From NCBI RefSeq assembly GCF_036884655.1, contig NC_088342.1, positions 15,948,001 through 16,012,000 on the forward strand: DNA of 64,000 nt, read 5' to 3'. This stretch comes from Musa acuminata AAA Group (Eukaryota; Streptophyta; Magnoliopsida; Zingiberales; Musaceae). Shown piece by piece: positions 43,399 through 52,942 of the stretch. Position 1 is the first letter of the stretch, and every line of letters starts with the position of its first letter. The notes below the pieces were generated by a model, which saw only the letters and a list, made by a program, of their open reading frames with translations, did no database searches and was not told where the DNA came from. The position numbers were made by a program, and so were the translations under genes.

Positions 43399-44646
43399 CA
43401 AGAGTCAAAAATCAATTTGCTGTTACATTCATTCGAACTTTTTCGGATGAAACCGAGTGAAACCATTGGCGACATGTTTACCCGTTTCACGGATGTCGTT
43501 AACGGTCTAAAAGGACTCGGAAAGAGCTTTTCGGATTTTGAGCTTGTTAATAAGATACTAAGATCCCTTCCTAAGAGTTGGGATCCTAAAGTCACGGCTA
43601 TTCAAGAGGCAAAAGATCTGCGAAATTTCCCTCTTGAAGAATTAATCGGGTCATTAATGACCTACGAAATGACTTGTAAAGCTCATGAAGAGCAAGAAGA
43701 CATCCTTCCAAAGAACAAGAAGGATATGGCACTCAAAACTTCTGAAGATCACTTGAGAGAAAACTCAAGTGATGAGGACTGTGACGACGACTTGGCACTT
43801 CTAACTAGAAAATTTAAAAAATTCATTAAAAGAAACAAGTTTAAGAATGATACTAAAAATAAACTTGAACCCAAGAAGGATCAAGTTATTTGCTATGAGT
43901 GCAAAAAGCCGGGACACTACAAGAGTGGTTGTCCCCAAGCCAAAAAGAGAACAACAAAGAAGAAAGCACTCAAAGCAACATGGGATGATTCGAGCGCATC
44001 TGAGGAAGAGGAGTCCAACACCGAGCAAGTTGCTCATTACGCCTTAATGGCTATCGGAGAGGAGGTAACGAATTCATTAAATGCTGATTTATCTTTTGAT
44101 GAATTATTAAATGCTTTCAATGACTTATTTGACGAATGCAAGAGTATCAGCAGAAAATATAAATTGCTGAAAAAGGTGCATGATAGTCTTACTTGTGAGT
44201 TTGACAAGTTAAAAGTTGAAAGTCATGATAGTTTAAATTCATGTACCAAATGTCATGATTTAGAAACTTTCTAAAAAGAAAACCTGCTACTCAAGGATAC
44301 CTTGAAGAAATTCGAGGTTGGTAGCAAGTCATTGAACATGATCCTTACAAATAAGGGTCACGTTCCCAAAAGAAGTGGAATTGGATTCGTGAGAAGTTCT
44401 CACCAAAATCCAACCACCTTCGTAAAAGGCTCCATCTTACATGTTCAACATCAAAACAAATGCAACTTTTGTTGCAAATTTGGACACAAGACACATTGTT
44501 GTCCATTCAAGAAAATAAGTCCAAACAAATTGATTTGGGTTCCTAAAGGAACCATGACAAATTCTATGCAACATGATAGAAAATATAGATCTATTTGTGA
44601 GGCACCCAAAAGCAAATGGGTACCTAAAAATTATCCTTTCTTGTAG
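43399..44646 (+). pseudogene. gag: gag of element B, 5'-truncated with one nonsense codon
   Basis: The frame is open from the deletion joint. The first in-frame ATG (43417) is internal, at the position of residue about 119 of the intact Gag at 46026. The first knuckle CYECKKPGHYKSGC (about 43894-43935) and second knuckle CNFCCKFGHKTHCC (about 44464-44505) are both present. A single TAA at 44272-44274 replaces a Gln codon seen in E. The frame ends with the conserved in-frame UAG (44644-44646) before the protease. Apart from these the sequence is clean. Confidence 0.88.
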
Positions 44647-44727
44647 AAACCCACACCATCCCAAGCTAGGAGCAAGATACGGTATCTTGATAGTGGATGC
44701 TCAAGGCATATGACTAGAGATCCATCT
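44647..44727 (+). pseudogene. Protease start of element B, cut by A
   Basis: In frame with gag after the UAG: the [11 protein letters not shown] block with DSG active site, ending DPS at the insertion point of A. Continues at 52943. Confidence 0.85.
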
Positions 44728-45426
44728 TGTTGAATCTCGGATTTTGATGATAAAATCAATTGATGGGTTATTTGATCTAATCCATATTATTGAGTTAAGT
44801 GTGCAGGATTAACTACGATAACCAGAAAACACAAAGCGAGAATACCGGAGTCAAGTTCGATGGACGTTTAAGAGTCCGAAGAATCGTCGGAGATGCTGCC
44901 AGAACCAACCGAGAAGAAATCGGGAACCTGTCGGAATTTTCGGAAGTTCGCCAAAGAGATCGTTGGAGGTTCACGGAGATCACCGAGAAGGCTCGGCTAC
45001 TCATTAAAGTCATCACAAGTTCGGGAGCTTGCTAGAAGCCCGTCGGCAGAAAGTTCGTCGGAAAGCTCGCCAGAACAAGACTCGACGTTCGCGGTTGAAA
45101 ATTTGCTTAGGATGTGTTTTGGTTATGTAGTCCACTTGTAATTAGGATTAGGATTAAGAGATAATCCTATATCCTGGTTAGGGGCCAACTGGGCCCAAAG
45201 TCAGAGTTGGTTTAGGCTAAACCAGCGAACTAGAGAGCCAAGATTGAAGCCCAACTAGTGGCTGAAAACACTGTAGTCGGGCTGAAAACACTGTAGGCGG
45301 TGGCACCGCCTAACTGGGCGGTGACACCTCCTTGGCTGGGCGGTTGCACCGTCCAGCACCCGAGCGCTGGGCGGTGGCACCGCCTGGCTGGGCGGTGGAA
45401 CCGCCAGCACCGGGAACCCTAAGAGA

Positions 45427-45475
45427 ATTCAAATTTTGGAGCCCAAAATTTGAATCCTCTTGAGGCCTATAAATA
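45427..45475 (+). promoter_or_regulatory. Palindrome and TATA box of the A promoter
   Basis: ATTCAAATTTTGG (45427-45439), AGC, CCAAAATTTGAAT (45443-45455), then TATAAATA (45468-45475). The same block is in the 3' LTR (TATA 52437-52444) and in C (57926-57933). Transcription would start about 25-35 bases downstream. Confidence 0.8.
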
Positions 45476-45929
45476 CCCCTCAAATCTCAGCTGAGGTTAC
45501 AACTTTTGAGAAGCATTTTGATTGAGAGAAAAGTCTTAGAAAGTCTTAGCAAGTCTTGTTTTCAATTTGCTAGAGAGTTCTCCTCCTTCTTTCTTATTGA
45601 AAATTTGTAAGAGGTTGAGCTGCTTGTAAAAGGTTGTAAGAGGGGTGTTTACCCTTCCATTTCAAGAGACTTGCTAGTGGAAGGTGGGAGCCTCATCGAA
45701 GAGGGGCCTCGCAAGTGGAGTAGGTCATTTGACCGAACCACTCTAAAAATCGGCGTAATCTCTGGTTTGCTTTTTATTATTGTCATTTACATTACTACAA
45801 ATCTTCTTACTGCTTTAGTTCCTTATTACTCTTGCTGCGCAACTTTAAGAATACGCCTTCAAGTTAAATTTCTCAAGTTTCATTCTTAACGTACGAAAGA
45901 TTTTGTTAAAATCGAAGTTTTAATCCGCT

Positions 45930-45957
45930 GCACTAATTCACCCCCCCCTCTTAGTGC
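45930..45957 (+). promoter_or_regulatory. Terminal hairpin of the A LTR
   Basis: GCACTAA / TTAGTGC around a 14-base loop TTCACCCCCCCCTC, sixteen bases before the LTR end. Repeated at 52899-52926 and, in C, at 58388-58415. Confidence 0.65.
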
Positions 45958-45975
45958 CGCTCCGATCCTAACAAG

Positions 45976-45988
45976 TGGTATCAGAGCA
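45976..45988 (+). promoter_or_regulatory. Primer-binding site of A
   Basis: TGGTATCAGAGCA two bases after the 5' LTR, complementary to the 3' end of initiator Met tRNA over 12 bases. Confidence 0.92.
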
Positions 45989-46025
45989 AGGTTATCTCTC
46001 ATATTTGGTTTAATACCCAAGAGAG

Positions 46026-47591
46026 ATGGCTTACTCCGGCATGCAAGAGGGCCATTCTATTGCACGACCACCTTTGTTTAATGGGTCGGATTACACATAT
46101 TGGAAGACTCGCATGAGAATCTTCCTCATTTCTATGGACTTTGAGCTTTGGTCTATTGTCGAGAATGGATTTCAAAAATCTTCTCTTCCGATGAGCGAAT
46201 GGAATGAATCGGAGAAGAAGGTTTTTGCTTTAAATGCAAAGGCTATGAATGCCTTGTTTTGTGCACTAGACAAAAACGAATTTAATCGTGTTTCAATGTG
46301 TGATTCGGCTTTTGATATTTGGAGAACTCTTGAGGTCACTCATGAAGGCACTAGCCGAGTGAAAGAGTCCAAAATCAACATCCTTGTGCACTCTTACGAA
46401 CTTTTCCGAATGAAACCAAGTGAGTCCATCGGAGACATGTACACCCGGTTTACGGATGTCATCAATGGACTCAAAGCTCTTGGTAAAGATTTTACTAACT
46501 TTGAACTAGTAACTAAAATCTTAAGATCCCTCCCTAAAAGTTGGGATCCAAAAGTTACGGCCATTCAAGAGGCCAAAGACCTTAAAGCATTCCCTCTTGA
46601 AGAACTCATTGGGTCTCTAATGACCTACGAAATGACATGTCAAGCTCATGACGAGCTCGAGAACCCCCTTCCAAAGAACAGGAAGGATATGGCACTCAAA
46701 TCACAAGAAGACCACTTGAAAGGAACATCAAGTGATGAGGACAGTGACAATGACATTGCACTTTTGACTCAAAAGTTTAAAAAATATTTAAGAAAGAACA
46801 GATTTAAAAATAATACAAAAAATAAATTTGAACAAAAGAAGGACCAAGTGATTTGCTATGAATGCAAAAAACCGGGACACTACAAGAACGATTGTCCTCA
46901 AGCCAAAAAGAGGACATCAAAGAAGAAGGCGTTCAAGGCAACGTGGGATGATTCAAGCGCATCCGAAGAAGAGGAGTCCAACACCGAGCAAGTTGCTCAT
47001 TACGCGCTAATGGCTTTAGGAGAAGAGGTATGTGATTTACTTAATGAAGATTTATCTTTTGAAGAACTCTCTATCGCTTTTCATGAATTATTTGATGAAT
47101 GTAGAACTGTTAGCAAGAAGTTAAGTATCTTAAAGAAAGAGCATGCTTTGCTACAAGATAAGTTTGATAATATTCAAACTCCTCCATGCTCTAAGTGTGA
47201 GCATTTAGAAGCAATAAAAAATGAAAATTTGCTTCTTAAAGAAACCTTAAACAAGTTTAAGGTTGGTAGCAAAGGATTAGATATGATCCTTGCACACAAG
47301 GGTCACATCGCAAATAGAAATGGAATTGGATTTGTAAAAGGATTACATCAAAATCCTACCACTTTCATAAAAGGACCTACATTACATGTTTCCTCTTATA
47401 TGCAATGCAACTTCTGTTGCAAATCCGGACATATTGCCTACAAATGTCCTTTTAGGAAAATGAGTTCACAAAAATTAATATGGGTTCCTAAAGGAACTAT
47501 AAAGGATTCGATAATAAATAACAAAGTTAGTGGGTCAATTTTTGAGGCACCCAAAATCAAATGGGTACCTAAAAATCATCCTCTTTTGTAG
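46026..47591 (+). CDS. gag: Gag polyprotein of element A
   Basis: 521 aa; forms the virus-like particle and binds genomic RNA in the cytoplasm. The start MAYSGMQEGH is 52 bases after the LTR and is shared with F, E and C. Residues about 15-215 are the copia capsid region (YTYWKTRMRIFL, FDIWRTLEVTHEG, ILRSLPKSWDPKVTAI, LIGSLMTYEM). There is a basic stretch at 246-276, then a CCHC knuckle C277-C280-H285-C290 and an acidic EEEES segment at 314-318. Residues about 345-412 are probably coiled coil, and a second CCHC knuckle is at C461-C464-H469-C474. The frame closes with UAG at 47589-47591 and reopens in the same frame as protease, so pol expression probably needs readthrough of this stop. Identical in protein to the copy in C. 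Confidence 0.93.
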   Translation: MAYSGMQEGHSIARPPLFNGSDYTYWKTRMRIFLISMDFELWSIVENGFQKSSLPMSEWNESEKKVFALNAKAMNALFCALDKNEFNRVSMCDSAFDIWRTLEVTHEGTSRVKESKINILVHSYELFRMKPSESIGDMYTRFTDVINGLKALGKDFTNFELVTKILRSLPKSWDPKVTAIQEAKDLKAFPLEELIGSLMTYEMTCQAHDELENPLPKNRKDMALKSQEDHLKGTSSDEDSDNDIALLTQKFKKYLRKNRFKNNTKNKFEQKKDQVICYECKKPGHYKNDCPQAKKRTSKKKAFKATWDDSSASEEEESNTEQVAHYALMALGEEVCDLLNEDLSFEELSIAFHELFDECRTVSKKLSILKKEHALLQDKFDNIQTPPCSKCEHLEAIKNENLLLKETLNKFKVGSKGLDMILAHKGHIANRNGIGFVKGLHQNPTTFIKGPTLHVSSYMQCNFCCKSGHIAYKCPFRKMSSQKLIWVPKGTIKDSIINNKVSGSIFEAPKIKWVPKNHPLL

Positions 47592-50500
47592 AAAAACCCA
47601 CAAGCTAGGAGCAAGAGATGGTATCTCGATAGTGGATGCTCAAGACATATGACTGGAGATCCATCTCATTTCTCTATGCTCACTAGCAAAGAAGAAGGGT
47701 ACGTCACCTTCGGAGACAACAACAAAGGCAAAATCATTGGCAAGGGAACTATTGGTAACAAATTTAGTTTTTCCATTGATGATGTTTTACTAGTTGATGG
47801 ATTGAAACACAATCTCTTAAGTATAAGTCAACTATGCGATAAAGGTTATATCGTTAGGTTTGAATCAAATATGTGCATTATTGAAAAACCAAATCATAAC
47901 ATGACTATGATTGCTTTAAAACAAAATAATGTCTATACCATCAATCTTGATGAACTAAGTAATGAAATGTGCTTCTCCGTCGTAAATGATGATGCTTGGC
48001 TTTGGCATAGGAGATTAGGCCATGCAAGCATGAAAACAATATCTAAGATCTCATCTCAAGAATTAGTACGAGGAATTCCAAATTTAAAGTTTATTAAGGA
48101 CAAAGTATGCGATGCATGTCAACTAGGCAAACAAATAAAAACAAGCTTCAAACCAAAAAATCAAATTAGCACTACTAGACCATTACAATTGATCCATTTG
48201 GACTTATTTGGACCAATTGATACAACAAGTCTAGGTGGAAGCAAATATGCTTTTGTGATTGTGGATGACTACTCTAGATACACTTGGACCTATTTCTTAG
48301 CTCACAAAAGTGATTGCTTCAAGTGTTTCTCTAAATTTTGTAAACTCACTCAAAACGAAAAAGGCTTCATGATTTCATCAATTCGGAGTGATCACGGTGG
48401 TGAATTCCAAAACCGTGACTTTCAAAATTTTTGCGAAAGTAATGGGTACAATCACAACTTCTCAACTCCAAGAAATCCTCAACAAAATGGAGTAGTTGAA
48501 AGGAAAAATAGAAACCTACAAGAAATGGCAAGAACTATGTTGAATGAACAAAGTTTACCTAAGTACTTTTGGGCCGAAGCTGTAAATACGGCTTGCTACA
48601 TCATGAATAGAGTCCTAATAAGACCATCCTTATCCAAAACTCCCTATGAATTATGGAATAACAAAAAACCAAACATCTCCTATTTTAAAGTTTTTGGTTG
48701 TAAATGCTTTATTTTAAATGAAAGGGATGCTTTAGGAAAATTTGATGCTAAATCCGATGAAGGCATCTTTCTTGGTTACTCTTCCGTTTCTAAAGCTTTT
48801 CGGGTTTTTAATAAAAGAACTTTAGTAATTGAAGAGTCTATTCATGTAGTTTTTAATGAAATTTCCGATTTAAAGAAAAATGATTTTGATGATGATCTTG
48901 GTTTTGATAATTTGAATTTAAATGAACCCTCTCCTCAAAATAGCCATTTGAATGCATCTTCTTCCGAAATTTCTTTACCAAAAGAATGGAAGTATGTAGA
49001 TGCTCATCCAAAAGAGCAAATTATAGGAGATACATCAAAAGGGGTTCAAACTCGTTCTTCTTTCAAAAATTTTTGTGCTAACGCCGCCTTCCTTTCTCAA
49101 ATTGAACCTAAATGCATTGACGAAGCCTTAAAAGATGATTTTTGGATCATTGCAATGCAAGAAGAATTGAACCAATTTGAGAGGAATGAGGTATGGAAGC
49201 TTGTTCCTAGACCAAGTGACCACTTAGTCATAGGTACTAAGTGGGTCTTTAGAAACAAGCAAGACGAAAATGGTATTGTGGTTAGAAACAAGGCTAGATT
49301 AGTGGCCAAAGGTTTCAACCAAGAAGAAGGTATCGATTACGAAGAAACCTTCGCTCCCGTGGCTCGATTAGAAGCCATAAGGATGCTCCTTGCCTATGCT
49401 AGTAGTAATAATTTTAAACTATTTCAAATGGATGTTAAAAGTGCTTTCTTGAATGGTTTTATTTCCGAAGAAGTATTTGTCGAACAACCTCCCGGATTTG
49501 AAAATTCTCTTCTTCCTAATCATGTATTCAAATTGACTAAAGCTCTCTATGGCTTAAAACAAGCTCCTAGAGCTTGGTATGAAAGGCTTAGTTCCTTTCT
49601 TATTTTAAATAATTTTACCAAAGGCAAGGTTGATACTACATTGTTTATTAAACATTTTGAAAATAATTTTCTTATTGTGCAAATTTATGTTGACGATATT
49701 GTGTTTGGCTCTTCGGATGAATCACTATGTGAATCATTTGCCAAATGTATGAGTCTTGAATTTGAAATGAGTTTAATGGGTGAATTAACTTTCTTTTTGG
49801 GATTACAAATCAAACAACTTAGTGATGGTATATTTCTTAACCAATCCAAATATACATTAGAATTGTTAAAACGATTTAACATGGATAATTCAAAAGCAAT
49901 AAACACCCCTATGAGTACTGCGACTAAGTTAGATATGGATGAAAATGGTGAAAGTTTCGATCAAAAAACATATAGGGGAATGATAGGTAGTCTACTCTAC
50001 CTCACTGCGACTAGACCGGATATTATGTTTAGTGTAGGACTTTGCGCTAGGTTTCAATCTAATCCTAAATTATCTCATCTTAAGAGTGTTAAAAGAATAT
50101 TTAGGTATCTTAAAGGAACTTCAAATTTAGGATTGTGGTATCCAAAATCTGAAAATTTTGATTTAATAGCCTATGCGGATGCCGATTTTGGCGGATGCAG
50201 AATAGATAGAAAAAGTACATCCGGAACATGCCAATTTTTAGGACATGCACTTGTTTCTTGGACTTCCAAGAAACAAAATTCAGTTGCACTATCTACGGTA
50301 GAAGCCGAATACATAGCTGCAAGTGCATGTTGTGCACAAGTCATTTGGATGAAAAATACATTAGAAGACTATGGAATTCACTTTAAAAATATTCCCATAA
50401 AATGTGATAATACTAGTGCCATATGTCTTACTAAAAATCCAATTCAGCATTCTAGAACTAAGCACATCGACGTTAGGCATCATTTCATACGCGATCATGT

Positions 50501-50630
50501 CCTTAACAATAATATTGTTCTAGAATTCATTGACACAAAGCATCAATTAGCGGGTATATTCACAAAAGCCTTGAATGAAGACCAATTTGAATTCATTAGA
50601 AGGGAATTAGGTATGTTAAATTGTCCCTAA
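47592..50630 (+). CDS. pol: Pol polyprotein of element A (protease, integrase, RT, RNase H)
   Basis: Same frame as gag, open from directly after the UAG; the first ATG is 47649 (residue 1 here, 993 aa to the stop). Protease WYLDSGCS (DSG at 47628-47636) lies before that ATG, so an ATG start would lose the active site. Integrase: HHCC zinc site H120, H125, C154, C157; DDE residues D185, D248, E284 (NPQQNGVVE). RT: D595 (FQMDVKSAF) and YVDD at 680-683. RNase H: D844/D846 (AYADADFGG), E885/E887, D920, and LAGIFTK where C and B have LADIFTK (G969). The last change probably weakens or kills RNase H. Domain order protease-integrase-RT-RNase H defines Ty1-copia. Length is normal for the family. Confidence 0.93.
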   Translation, partial: KNPQARSKRWYLDSGCSRHMTGDPSHFSMLTSKEEGYVTFGDNNKGKIIGKGTIGNKFSFSIDDVLLVDGLKHNLLSISQLCDKGYIVRFESNMCIIEKPNHNMTMIALKQNNVYTINLDELSNEMCFSVVNDDAWLWHRRLGHASMKTISKISSQELVRGIPNLKFIKDKVCDACQLGKQIKTSFKPKNQISTTRPLQLIHLDLFGPIDTTSLGGSKYAFVIVDDYSRYTWTYFLAHKSDCFKCFSKFCKLTQNEKGFMISSIRSDHGGEFQNRDFQNFCESNGYNHNFSTPRNPQQNGVVERKNRNLQEMARTMLNEQSLPKYFWAEAVNTACYIMNRVLIRPSLSKTPYELWNNKKPNISYFKVFGCKCFILNERDALGKFDAKSDEGIFLGYSSVSKAFRVFNKRTLVIEESIHVVFNEISDLKKNDFDDDLGFDNLNLNEPSPQNSHLNASSSEISLPKEWKYVDAHPKEQIIGDTSKGVQTRSSFKNFCANAAFLSQIEPKCIDEALKDDFWIIAMQEELNQFERNEVWKLVPRPSDHLVIGTKWVFRNKQDENGIVVRNKARLVAKGFNQEEGIDYEETFAPVARLEAIRMLLAYASSNNFKLFQMDVKSAFLNGFISEEVFVEQPPGFENSLLPNHVFKLTKALYGLKQAPRAWYERLSSFLILNNFTKGKVDTTLFIKHFENNFLIVQIYVDDIVFGSSDESLCESFAKCMSLEFEMSLMGELTFFLGLQIKQLSDGIFLNQSKYTLELLKRFNMDNSKAINTPMSTATKLDMDENGESFDQKTYRGMIGSLLYLTATRPDIMFSVGLCARFQSNPKLSHLKSVKRIFRYLKGTSNLGLWYPKSENFDLIAYADADFGGCRIDRKSTSGTCQFLGHALVSWTSKKQNSVALSTVEAEYIAASACCAQVIWMKNTLEDYGIHFKNIPIKCDNTSAICLTKNPIQHSRTKHIDVRHHFIRDHVLNNNIVLEFIDTKHQLAGIFTKALNEDQFEFIRRELGMLNCP

Positions 50631-51696
50631 ACAATAAACTTGTTTGATTGGATTTTCCGTAAAGTTTTTCATCTTCTTTCCATCTCTCATTCCATATGAC
50701 ATGTTGTGAAATCTCGAAATCGACTTTGATGACTTGATAATGAATTTCAAGTTAGCGATTTGATTTAAATAAGTTTTATCTAAATCATAATCTTGATCTT
50801 GCAAAATTGGAATCACAAATAATATCTTTTGGCATTCATGAATTGATACTTACAAATATGAAAGTATTGGCATTCATGACTTGAATTTGATTGAAACATT
50901 GTATGCTTAAATTAATCATTCTCCTATGTTTCAAAAATTCTTTAAATGCCTTATGTGATGATTAAAAAGTAATGTTGAGATTTTCATGAATTTGACGATT
51001 TGAATGAGTTTGTACTCGAATTATGATCTTGACTTCGTGAAATTACTACTTGAATTTTTTTATCCCAATCTCTCTCTTATACATCTACAATTTCTGTTAT
51101 TCATAGGAAGAAGAGATTAGATAATATGAATGCATGCTGAATTTTCCTCTAAAATGAACTCTGCGTAAATATTTTTGCATACTTAATTTTCAATGATAAA
51201 ATCGTTGTATGACAAAATATGTGCTTCAAGTCTCATTTTCCTTTTTGTTGATGACAAAGGGGGAGAAAAGTGATGACTTATATCATTCTTAATAGCATGA
51301 CAAAATATGAATTGCAAAATCCTTGAGAAAAGTGATCGATCGATGATTATCTTATATGCCTTGCAAAATCCTTGAAAATATTGTAAGATTGATTGATCAT
51401 ATTGAATGCATGTCTAAAATGTATAATCATGCAATTCAAGTTGAAAATCTTTATCTCTTGTCATAGTAAAATTTGTCTCTTATCTTTCGACTTGAAAAAG
51501 ATTTTCATCAAAGTTTCGCATTTACATTATGCTTAATGAGAATAACGATAAGTTCTACGGTTAGAGCTTATAGGTTTATACTTGAATTCAATGATGAAAT
51601 TCAAGTGTTTTATCTTCTCATAATATGGCATATAGATAGGGGGAGTTACGTTTAACTCCGTCATCAATTGATTGTCATCATCAAAAAGGGGGAGAT
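50631..51696 (+). other. 3' noncoding region of A
   Basis: AT-rich, without a supported gene. Polypurine tracts lie at 51256-51270 (after GTTGATGAC), 51634-51646 and 51683-51696 (terminal, directly before the LTR). No envelope-like ORF, which some Sireviruses carry here, is present. Confidence 0.85.
51683..51696 (+). promoter_or_regulatory. Terminal polypurine tract of A
   Basis: AAAAAGGGGGAGAT next to the 3' LTR; the expected primer for second-strand DNA synthesis. Confidence 0.9.
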
Positions 51697-52942
51697 TGTT
51701 GAATCTCGGATTTTGATGATAAAATCAATTGATGGGTTATTTGATCTAATCCATATTATTGAGTTCAGTGTGCAGGATTAACTACGATAACCAGAAAACA
51801 CAAAGCGAGAATACCGGAGTCAAGTTCGATGGACGTTTAAGAGTCCGAAGAATCGTCGGAGATGCTGCCAGAACCAACCGAGAAGAAATCGGGAACCTGT
51901 CGGAATTTTCGGAAGTTCGCCAAAGAGATCGTTGGAGGTTCACGGAGATCACCGAGAAGGCTCGGCTACTCATTAAAGTCATCACAAGTTCGGGAGCTTG
52001 CTAGAAGCCCGTCGGCAGAAAGTTCGTCGGAAAGCTCGCCAGAACAAGACTCGACGTTCGCGGTTGAAAATTTGCTTAGGATGTGTTTTGGTTATGTAGT
52101 CCACTTGTAATTAGGATTAGGATTAAGAGATAATCCTATATCCTGGTTAGGGGCCAACTGGGCCCAAAGTCAGAGTTGGTTTAGGCTAAACCAGCGAACT
52201 AGAGAGCCAAGATTGAAGCCCAACTAGTGGCTGAAAACACTGTAGTCGGGCTGAAAACACTGTAGGCGGTGGCACCGCCTAACTGGGCGGTGACACCTCC
52301 TTGGCTGGGCGGTTGCACCGTCCAGCACCCGAGCGCTGGGCGGTGGCACCGCCTGGCTGGGCGGTGGAACCGCCAACACCGGGAACCCTAAGAGAATTCA
52401 AATTTTGGAGCCCAAAATTTGAATCCTCTTGAGGCCTATAAATACCCCTCAAATCTCAGCTGAGGTTACAACTTTTGAGAAGCATTTTGATTGAGAGAAA
52501 AGTCTTAGAAAGTCTTAGCAAGTCTTGTTTTCAATTTGCTAGAGAGTTCTCCTCCTTCTTTCTTATTGAAAATTTGTAAGAGGTTGAGCTGCTTGTAAAA
52601 GGTTGTAAGAGGGGTGTTTACCCTTCCATTTCAAGAGACTTGCTAGTGGAAGGTGGGAGCCTCATCGAAGAGGGGCCTCGCAAGTGGAGTAGGTCATTTG
52701 ACCGAACCACTCTAAAAATCAGCGTAATCTCTGGTTTGCTTTTTATTATTGTCATTTACATTACTGCAAATCTTCTTACTGCTTTAGTTCCTTATTACTC
52801 TTGCTGCGCAACTTTAAGAATACGCCTTCAAGTTAAATTTCTCAAGTTTCATTCTTAACGTACGAAAGATTTTGTTAAAATCGAAGTTTTAATCCGCTGC
52901 ACTAATTCACCCCCCCCTCTTAGTGCCGCTCCGATCCTAACA
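51697..52942 (+). repeat. 3' LTR of A
   Basis: 1246 bp, same length as the 5' LTR. I find four substitutions: early in U3 (GAGTTCAGTG against GAGTTAAGTG), in the GC-rich part (GCCAACACC against GCCAGCACC), and two in the R/U5 part (ATCAGCG/ATCGGCG, ACTGCAA/ACTACAA). Confidence 0.95.

Larger units (their letters stand above)
44728..45973 (+). repeat. 5' LTR of A
   Basis: TGTTGAATCTCGG to GATCCTAACA. U3 has GC-rich palindromes (GGCGGTGGCACCGCC at 45296-45310 and 45370-45384, GGCGGTGGAACCGCC at 45391-45405). A perfect 13-bp inverted repeat lies at 45427-45455, the TATA box at 45468-45475, and the terminal hairpin at 45930-45957. ORFs inside the LTR are composition artefacts. Confidence 0.95.
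44728..52942 (+). mobile_element. Element A: complete young Sirevirus-type copia element
   Basis: 8215 bp with two LTRs of 1246 bp (44728-45973, 51697-52942), primer site, gag, pol and polypurine tracts in order. The LTRs differ at four positions that I can find by eye. Flanks are CATCT and CATGT (four of five identical), located in the protease of B. It is coding-complete, except that pol contains one replaced residue at a normally conserved RNase H site (G969 of the pol numbering used below). Confidence 0.93.

Noticed and set aside
44799..45141. ORFs inside the A and C LTRs (also 51759-52110 and 57205-57556)
   Set aside because: Two overlapping frames of similar length in LTR U3/R DNA. They are present only because the LTR is repeated, and no domain is recognisable.
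45976..45988. tRNA-like sequence TGGTATCAGAGC
   Set aside because: Only the primer-binding complement of a tRNA 3' end; no tRNA gene around it.
49097..49906. Minus-strand ORFs inside pol of A and C
   Set aside because: Antisense shadows of RT/RNase H coding sequence, identical in both copies.
50631..51696. Possible envelope-like ORF between pol and 3' LTR, as in some Sireviruses
   Set aside because: Only short ORFs, AT-rich, no signal peptide or membrane segments; the same in B and C.
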